64,000 nucleotides of DNA from contig NZ_CP011509.1 in NCBI RefSeq assembly GCF_001027285.1, positions 1,620,501-1,684,500 on the forward strand, given 5' to 3'. This DNA is from Archangium gephyra (lineage in GTDB: Bacteria > Myxococcota > Myxococcia > Myxococcales > Myxococcaceae). The notes below the pieces were generated by a model that was not told the DNA's origin, did not search any database, and was given only the letters and a program-made list of their open reading frames with translations. Every line of letters begins with the position of its first letter. Within the stretch, counting starts at the first letter, position 1. Positions 59,133-64,000 of the stretch are shown piece after piece. The translations under genes and the position numbers were made by a program.

Positions 59133-60159
59133 GGGCGCTCCACGGGGGAGGAGGGGAGGGGGGCGGGGATGCTACCGGGCGGCGGACCACTCAGGGGCCG
59201 CATGGGGGTGCTCACGTCCACGTGCACGCGCGAGAGCGTCGCGGCGTCCACGCTGAAGCCTGAGCGGCGCTCCAGCCCGGCGAGCAGCTCCGCCCAGGCC
59301 CGGGTGCGCTTCTCCTGCGAGAGGCGATTCACGATCTGCTCGCGCACGTCCTCGAGCTTCAGGTTCAACGCGGACTGGTGGCCGGTGAGCTGCAGCACGT
59401 GCAGTCCCGCGTCGGTGCGCACCACGCCGCTGAGCGAGCCCGGGCCGCTGGCCAGCAGGCCCCGCGCGGCTTCAGCCACCTCGGGCCCGAAGTCCCGTCC
59501 GAGCTCCTCGAGCGAGCGGTAGCGGAGATCTCCATCCAGCGGCTGCGTGCGGGGCTCCTCGCTGTGCGCGCGGGCCAACCGGCCAAAGGCGGTGAAGTCC
59601 TTGGGGGGCAGCGCCTTCGCCTCGGCGAGCAGCTTCTCCGCCTTCACGCGCGCCGTCTCGGCGCGGGCCGCGTCCGCCCGGGGCGCCGCGAGGAAGAGGT
59701 GCGAGAGCCGCACCTGCTCCGGCCGCACGTAGTCGTCCTGGTGGCTCGCGTACCAGGCGGCGATTTCCGCGTCGGAGACGGGGGCTTCGCCTCGTCGAGC
59801 TGGGCGCGCATCAGCCGGGACACCAGGGCGCGCTTGGTGCTGGCCACCACCTCGGGGTCGTTCTGCAACCCGCGGGCAACCGCCTCCTGCACCAGCAGCT
59901 CGAAGCGGGCCAGGCCCTCCACGTACTCGCGCTTCTGCTCGAGCGTCTGGTAGCGCTCGCGCAGCGCGGGGCTCATCTCCTCCAGGCGCTGCTTCAGCTC
60001 CTCGGCGGACACCCCGTCCTCCTTCCAGGCGGCCACGGGCGTGCTCACCGGGGCGCGGGTGTGCCGGAAATCCACGAGGGCATGGCCCGGCGCGGGGCCA
60101 CGCTCGCAGCCCGCGAGGGCCAGCAGGGCGAGGGACAGGAAGCGGGAGACAGGAGACAT
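59129..60159 (-). pseudogene. PpiC-type lipoprotein interrupted by a one-base G/C-run frameshift
   Basis: ATG at 60159; lipobox LALAGC in MSPVSRFLSLALLALAGC. The first frame reads to VVASTKRALVSRLMRAQLDE then AKPP; the second starts EAPVSDAEIAAWYASHQDDY and carries the parvulin domain (QVRLSHLFLAAPR, GDLRYRSLEELGRDFGPEVA, DAGLHVLQLTGHQ). A run of five G (plus strand, 59780-59784) should be six to join them. Since both parts look normal and the downstream gene overlaps its stop, the gene is probably intact in the cell and the break an error; not provable from one sequence. Confidence 0.8.
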
Positions 60160-60226
60160 AGAATGCGGGCCCGTGGGGTAGCACGCCGGGGGGGAGCGGA
60201 CAACCGGGCATCCCCCCGGGGCCTTC

Positions 60227-61243
60227 CTACGCCCGGGTCGCGTGCGCGGACAGGAACGCCTCCACCAGCGGGAAGATTTCGTCCGGTGCCCGACGCCCCA
60301 GCACCAGGTCCGCATGCCCGTAGTCCTCGGCGAAGCCATGGCCGCGCCCGGCCACCACCAGCTTCACCGGCCCGCCGAGGTGCTCCTGCGCCCGCGCCAC
60401 GGCGAGCGGGGGAGCGAGCAGGTCCTTGCTTCCCGCCACCAGCATCACCGGCAGCTTCACCCCCGCCAGCGGCTTGCGGTAGCACGTGCCGTCCACCATG
60501 CAGAAGGAGTCGGTGGCAATCCAGTGGGCGAACTGGCGCACCACGCCGCCGTAGATGTCCGCGGGCACGTTGGCCAGTGCCTTGCGCACCACGTCCGGCT
60601 CCATGTTGGAGGCCAACATCATGTAGCGGCTGAGTGGCCCCGGTGGCGCGCCGAACAGGGCGATGCCCGTAATCCGCCGGGTGGGAATCATCTTCAGCCG
60701 CAGCAGCGGCTCTATCCGCTGGATGAACGTCTTGAGGCCCGGCTGCACCGCGAAGGTGAAGGGGCTGCCAATGGCCACCGCGGCCCGCACCGGGGCTTGC
60801 GGGTTCCGGGCCAGATGGCCGTACAGGGTGAGCCCTCCCTTGGAATGACCCACCCAGAGCACTTGCTTGGCCCCCGTGGACAGTACGGTTCGCAGGGCGG
60901 TGCGCACGTCGTGCTCGGCCTGATCATCGAAGGAGGCGTCGCCGCACGGGCCCGCCAGCCCCCGGCCGCGCAGCTCCATCACCCACGTCTCGTAGCCCGC
61001 CCGGGCCAGGTAGCGCGCCAGGCTGTAGTGCTCGTCGAAGTCCATGTGGAACCGGTTGGCCCCCAGTCCATGGCAGAGGATGACCGGCTCGGCGTACCGA
61101 CGGTGCTCCCGGGCGTGGTAGCGCCCCAGGGCAATGGCCGCCCCGTCGTCGGTGGGCACCCGGTACAGCTCGTCGGGCTTGAAGGGCAACGTGAGCAACC
61201 CTTCTCCGTCGCGATTTACCGCTCGGGAGAAAATATCCGCCAT
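60227..61243 (-). CDS. Alpha/beta hydrolase
   Basis: 338 residues from the ATG at 61243; a GTG at 61276 is less likely since neither has a strong ribosome-binding site. Oxyanion region VILCHGLGANRFHMDFDEHY, nucleophile elbow WVGHSKGGLTLYGHL with Ser, likely Asp in GSKDLLAPPLA, and His in GHADLVLGR. This resembles PHA-synthase-related/lysophospholipase-like hydrolases. No signal peptide. Substrate unknown. Confidence 0.88.
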   Translation of the reverse strand: MADIFSRAVNRDGEGLLTLPFKPDELYRVPTDDGAAIALGRYHAREHRRYAEPVILCHGLGANRFHMDFDEHYSLARYLARAGYETWVMELRGRGLAGPCGDASFDDQAEHDVRTALRTVLSTGAKQVLWVGHSKGGLTLYGHLARNPQAPVRAAVAIGSPFTFAVQPGLKTFIQRIEPLLRLKMIPTRRITGIALFGAPPGPLSRYMMLASNMEPDVVRKALANVPADIYGGVVRQFAHWIATDSFCMVDGTCYRKPLAGVKLPVMLVAGSKDLLAPPLAVARAQEHLGGPVKLVVAGRGHGFAEDYGHADLVLGRRAPDEIFPLVEAFLSAHATRA

Positions 61244-61388
61244 GCGTGTGAGCCTGGGCCCGTTTCGATTCGTCACGACTGGAATCTAATGCCCTGCGGG
61301 ACGGATGCCGTGTTGAAAAACCAGCGCACCCACATGTCGGCAGACCGGTTGCAATGCCTCTCTCGCGTTCAAGCCGGGAGGCGAGTGG

Positions 61389-61655
61389 ATGCGGCAAAAG
61401 CCGACTGTTGCGGAAAGGTTGTCCTCGATCGAAGTCGCCCTGGTTCCCACGGATACCCTCCTGCGTGCCCTGCGAGTGATGGAGCGGTGCGGTACCTCCC
61501 TGCTCCCCGTGGTGGGGGAGAAGGGGGGGCTGGTGGGGCTCGTGAGCCGGGCCCACGTCCTGGCGGCATGGAAGGTGGACCCGTTGCTGCCGGTGGCGCT
61601 GGTGATGGCGGCGTACGAGGGGAGGCGGGGAGGCGGGTACCCGGCCTCCTGGTGA
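61389..61655 (+). CDS. Short CBS-domain protein
   Basis: 88 residues; ATG preceded by GGGAGG 7 nt upstream. VALVPTDTLLRALRVMERCG, TSLLPVVGEKGGLVGLVSRA and HVLAAW form one CBS motif. CBS domains normally work in pairs, so this single copy may dimerise. CBS pairs bind AMP, ATP or SAM; nothing more can be said. Confidence 0.7.
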   Translation: MRQKPTVAERLSSIEVALVPTDTLLRALRVMERCGTSLLPVVGEKGGLVGLVSRAHVLAAWKVDPLLPVALVMAAYEGRRGGGYPASW

Positions 61656-61719
61656 GCAGCCGGGCGGGCGATGAAGGCGTCCGGACGGGCGGGGGCGTGC
61701 GCTATGCTGCCGCCCCGCC

Positions 61720-61977
61720 GTGCCGGACACCTGGACCGTCTACATGGTGCGCTGCCGGGACGGGACGCTCTACACCGGCGCCACCAACAACCTCGAACGC
61801 CGCGTGGCCACCCACAACAAGGGCCGGGGCGCCGCCTACACCCGCGCCCGCCTGCCGGTGACGCTCGTCTGGAGCGAGCCAGCGGCCGACCGGGGGGCCG
61901 CCCTTCGCCGCGAGGCCGCCCTCAAGCGTCTCTCACGTGCCGAGAAACTTCGTCTGGTGGGCCGGGTGCGCCGCTGA
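61720..61977 (+). CDS. GIY-YIG nuclease family protein (UPF0213-like)
   Basis: 85 residues from a GTG. TVYMVRCRDGTLYTGATNNL carries the YxV and YTG halves of the GIY-YIG motif, with RRVATHNKGRGAAYTRARLP containing the conserved Arg and His, and LKRLSRAEKL near the end. This is the small stand-alone YhbQ-type family, with a likely DNA repair role. Length is typical. Confidence 0.9.
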   Translation: MPDTWTVYMVRCRDGTLYTGATNNLERRVATHNKGRGAAYTRARLPVTLVWSEPAADRGAALRREAALKRLSRAEKLRLVGRVRR

Positions 61978-62067
61978 CCCAGGCTGGGTTTCGTTTGACC
62001 CCATTTTGTGAGAGTGTTGTGCGCAGAACTCTCCAATCTCTTGGAATCCCGGGGAACCCGCACGGAC

Positions 62068-63396
62068 ATGGCGCAGCCGCACGAAGGAGCCCCCCTGGAG
62101 GAGCCGGGGGAAAGGCCACGCAGTGAGGACCTGGTGCTCCGGGACGAGCAGCGGTTTCTCTATGCGCTGGCGCTCTCGTGTCTGCCGTTCTGGCTGGTGG
62201 ACTCGTTGTCGGTGGGGAGGCCGGCGTGGGACACGCTGGCGCTGCGGCTGGGGTGGGCGGGGCTGACGGGGGCGATGGGCTGGGGGCTGCGGTGGGTGGA
62301 GCGGCCCGCGCGCCGCCGGGCCGTGCGGACGCTGGCGGGGGTGGTGGTGCCCAACCTCTTCCTGGGGCTGGTGGTGTACCGGCTGGGGGGGACGGGCAGT
62401 CCGCTCTTCAGTTGGATCTTCGTGATGCCGCTGATGACGCTCACGGTGCAGCGGGGCGAGCTGTGGCAGGGGGTGCTGAGCACGCTGTTGCCGCTGGTGT
62501 CCGCGGGGACGTTGATGGGGCTGGAGGGGATGGCGCCGCGGGCGATGGTGACGCGGTTGTTGCTGTTGGTGGGGGCGGGGGCGGTGGGGATGCAGATGAG
62601 CTTCTTCTACGGGCGGCTGCGGCAGGCGCGGGTGCGGGCGGAGCATGAGCAGCGGGCGGTGCAGGAGGCGCTGGAGGCATCGCAGGCGCGGGCGCTGCAG
62701 GCCGAGCGGCTGGCGCAGGTGGGGCGGCTGGCGGCGGGTGTGGCGCACGAGGTGAAGAACCCGCTGGCGTATGTGCAGGCCAACCTGCGCTTCCTGCTGG
62801 AGGAGTGGCGGCAGCCGACGACGGGTGCGGATGACACCGAGTACACCGAGGCCCTGCAGGAGACGATGCAGGGGGTGGAGCGCATCCATCAAATCGTGAA
62901 GGACCTCACGGCGCTGTCGCGGGCGGAGGAGACGGTGGCGGGGGTGGGGCGGTGCGAGCTGGTGCCGGTGGTGGACGCGAGCGTGCGGCTGGCATCGGTG
63001 CGGCTGAAGTCGCTGGTGCGGCTGGCGGTGGAGGTGCCACCGGAGGCGGTGGCGAAGGCGGAGCCGAGGCGATTGGGGCAGGTGTTGCTGAACCTGCTGT
63101 TGAACGCGGCGGACGCCATCGAGGACGCGAAGGTGCAGGACGGGCGGGTGGCGGTGCGCGCGGAGGTGGTGGGGCAGTGGGTGCGCGTGGTGGTGGAGGA
63201 CAACGGGCCGGGAATCACGGCGGAGAACCTGCCGCGGCTCTTCACGACGTTCTTCACGACGAAGGACCCGGGGAAGGGGACGGGGCTGGGGCTGGCCCTG
63301 TCGCGCCAGTACGTGGAGGCCTTCGGAGGGACGCTGCGCGCGGAGAACCGCCCGGAGGGCGGCGCGCGCTTCATCGTGGAACTGCCGGTGGCGTGA
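62068..63396 (+). CDS. Membrane sensor histidine kinase
   Basis: 442 residues from the ATG at 62068. Six hydrophobic segments between about 28 and 182 form a membrane sensor (LYALALSCLPFWLVDSL, LFLGLVVYRLGG, PLFSWIFVMPLMTLTV, VTRLLLLVGAGAVGMQM). Next a coiled coil (about 185-220), HisKA with His227 in LAAGVAHEVKNPLAYV, and HATPase with NLLLNAADAIED, DNGPGITAENLPRLFTTFFT and GKGTGLGLALSRQ. No receiver domain and no adjacent response regulator, so an orphan kinase. Confidence 0.92.
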   Translation: MAQPHEGAPLEEPGERPRSEDLVLRDEQRFLYALALSCLPFWLVDSLSVGRPAWDTLALRLGWAGLTGAMGWGLRWVERPARRRAVRTLAGVVVPNLFLGLVVYRLGGTGSPLFSWIFVMPLMTLTVQRGELWQGVLSTLLPLVSAGTLMGLEGMAPRAMVTRLLLLVGAGAVGMQMSFFYGRLRQARVRAEHEQRAVQEALEASQARALQAERLAQVGRLAAGVAHEVKNPLAYVQANLRFLLEEWRQPTTGADDTEYTEALQETMQGVERIHQIVKDLTALSRAEETVAGVGRCELVPVVDASVRLASVRLKSLVRLAVEVPPEAVAKAEPRRLGQVLLNLLLNAADAIEDAKVQDGRVAVRAEVVGQWVRVVVEDNGPGITAENLPRLFTTFFTTKDPGKGTGLGLALSRQYVEAFGGTLRAENRPEGGARFIVELPVA

Positions 63397-63400
63397 GCGG

Positions 63401-63544
63401 ATATCCCCTCTCCCTTCGGGAGAGGGTCGGGGTGAGGGTTTCCGAGCCCGTTCTTCAACCCGTGGCCCCCAGTGTGGACAGAGGGTTCAACCCGGGATGC
63501 GTGGCACCCTCACCCCGTCCCTCTCCCGGGGGGCGAGGGGATAT
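63401..63544. repeat. Two inverted copies of the G/C-rich palindromic repeat
   Basis: Left arm 63401-63439 and right arm 63506-63544 (39 bp each, 35 matches), both starting ATATCCCCTC when read from their own gene. They sit 4 bp after the kinase stop (plus strand) and 22 bp from the stop of the convergent membrane-protein gene (minus strand). Each arm also contains a GGGAGAGGG/CCCTCTCCC stem. Probably read-through barrier, REP-like or MITE-derived. Confidence 0.8.
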
Positions 63545-63566
63545 GACCGCGGTGAAGTCGTCAGCT

Positions 63567-63884
63567 TCAGACGGCGGGACCGGGCTGCGCCGGCGGGGGG
63601 GTGGGCGGCTGCTGCATCCGCTTCTGCTTCTTCGAGCGCGACACCACGAAGACGATGCCCAGGATGAGGAAGGTGCCCGCTCCAATGAGCGTGCCGTACA
63701 CCTGGTAGCGCAGCAGCGACGCGGTGATGCCCTGGATGACCTTGGGCAGGTCGCACACCGTCTGCGCCCCCAGCGGCGCCGTGTTGTACCACTCGAGGAA
63801 ACTGGGGCCGACATACGAGGCCGTTGCCAGCCCCAGGAAGGCTCCCAGGAGGATGAAGGTGAGCAGCGTCTTCAGTGTGGCCAT
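63567..63884 (-). CDS. Small membrane protein
   Basis: 105 residues from the ATG at 63884. Two membrane helices: LKTLLTFILLGAFLGLATAS near the N-terminus and VYGTLIGAGTFLILGIVFVV near residues 68-87, separated by a segment with one Cys (QTVCDLPKVIQG). The C-terminus is basic then Pro-rich (SRSKKQKRMQQPPTPPP). Unrecognised; no family named. GAGG lies upstream at a long spacing. Confidence 0.7.
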   Translation of the reverse strand: MATLKTLLTFILLGAFLGLATASYVGPSFLEWYNTAPLGAQTVCDLPKVIQGITASLLRYQVYGTLIGAGTFLILGIVFVVSRSKKQKRMQQPPTPPPAQPGPAV

Positions 63885-64000
63885 CGTCCGGGCACCTCGG
63901 TGAGGAGACGTGGGAGCGTGCTTTAGCACGCAATCCGCGCACGGGGGCCACCACCCGCCACCGGCCGTGCTATCTGAGGGCCGTGCCGCTCCTTCCGCTC

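Noticed and set aside
63982-64000. Start of another gene at the right edge (GTG at about 63982)
   Set aside because: Only about six codons are visible and there is no ribosome-binding site.

Overview
The window is about 70% GC, densely coded on both strands, and has the gene content of a large myxobacterial chromosome (Cystobacterineae such as Archangium, Cystobacter or Melittangium are the best guess). Signs of this are many secreted lipoproteins of unknown function, a CotH-like kinase lipoprotein, a VIT/VWA protein, a GYF/proline-rich/AgmX-PglI-like protein, a CheB-CheR fusion, and several toxin/immunity gene pairs, including an AHH nuclease with an Imm11-type partner. No tRNA, rRNA, CRISPR array, prophage or intact insertion sequence was seen. 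All family assignments come from motifs read by eye; no database search was possible.

Layout. 1-7.2 kb: surface lipoproteins, CotH-like kinase, glyoxalase I and a small protein with a duplicated RebB-like motif. 7.2-13 kb: a gene remnant, a beta-propeller protein, a VIT/VWA protein, a four-palindrome array and glutathione peroxidase. 13-14.8 kb: a putative secreted PD-(D/E)xK nuclease and a DUF3396-type immunity protein; the 5' end of the nuclease gene carries a 26-bp tandem duplication. 14.9-18.7 kb: DUF2254 membrane protein, CapA-type hydrolase, acidic lipoprotein and an XRE regulator. 18.7-22 kb: a tightly overlapped operon of two UbiA-type prenyltransferases around an unrecognised protein, ending in a lycopene-cyclase-domain protein; this is the best candidate for an undescribed pathway. 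22-39.7 kb: metabolic and transport genes (PLP enzyme, oxidoreductase, GH15 enzyme, amino-acid ABC transporter with fused binding protein and permease, STAS protein, flippase-like protein, aldo/keto reductase), a surface-repeat gene, a secreted ComEC-like metallo-hydrolase and an LCAT-like lipase. 39.7-45.8 kb: a divergent polymorphic-toxin locus, with a large toxin-like lipoprotein and its partner to the left, and AHH nuclease plus Imm11-type immunity to the right. The intergenic region holds two inverted copies of a 31-nt sequence and a 19-bp palindrome. 45.8-54.2 kb: DUF72, ribosome hibernation factor, two lipoproteins, and a response regulator/CheB-CheR/hybrid-kinase operon. 54.3-60.2 kb: the GYF protein and an envelope-protein folding operon (two PpiC lipoproteins, a SurA-like chaperone and pdxA). 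60.2-64 kb: alpha/beta hydrolase, CBS protein, GIY-YIG protein, sensor kinase and a small membrane protein.

Three genes are interrupted by one-base differences in G/C runs (34726-34733, 38978-38983 and 59780-59784). Homopolymer sequencing error is the simplest explanation, but slippage or real decay cannot be excluded. A G/C-rich palindromic repeat of about 37 bp recurs just after several genes.
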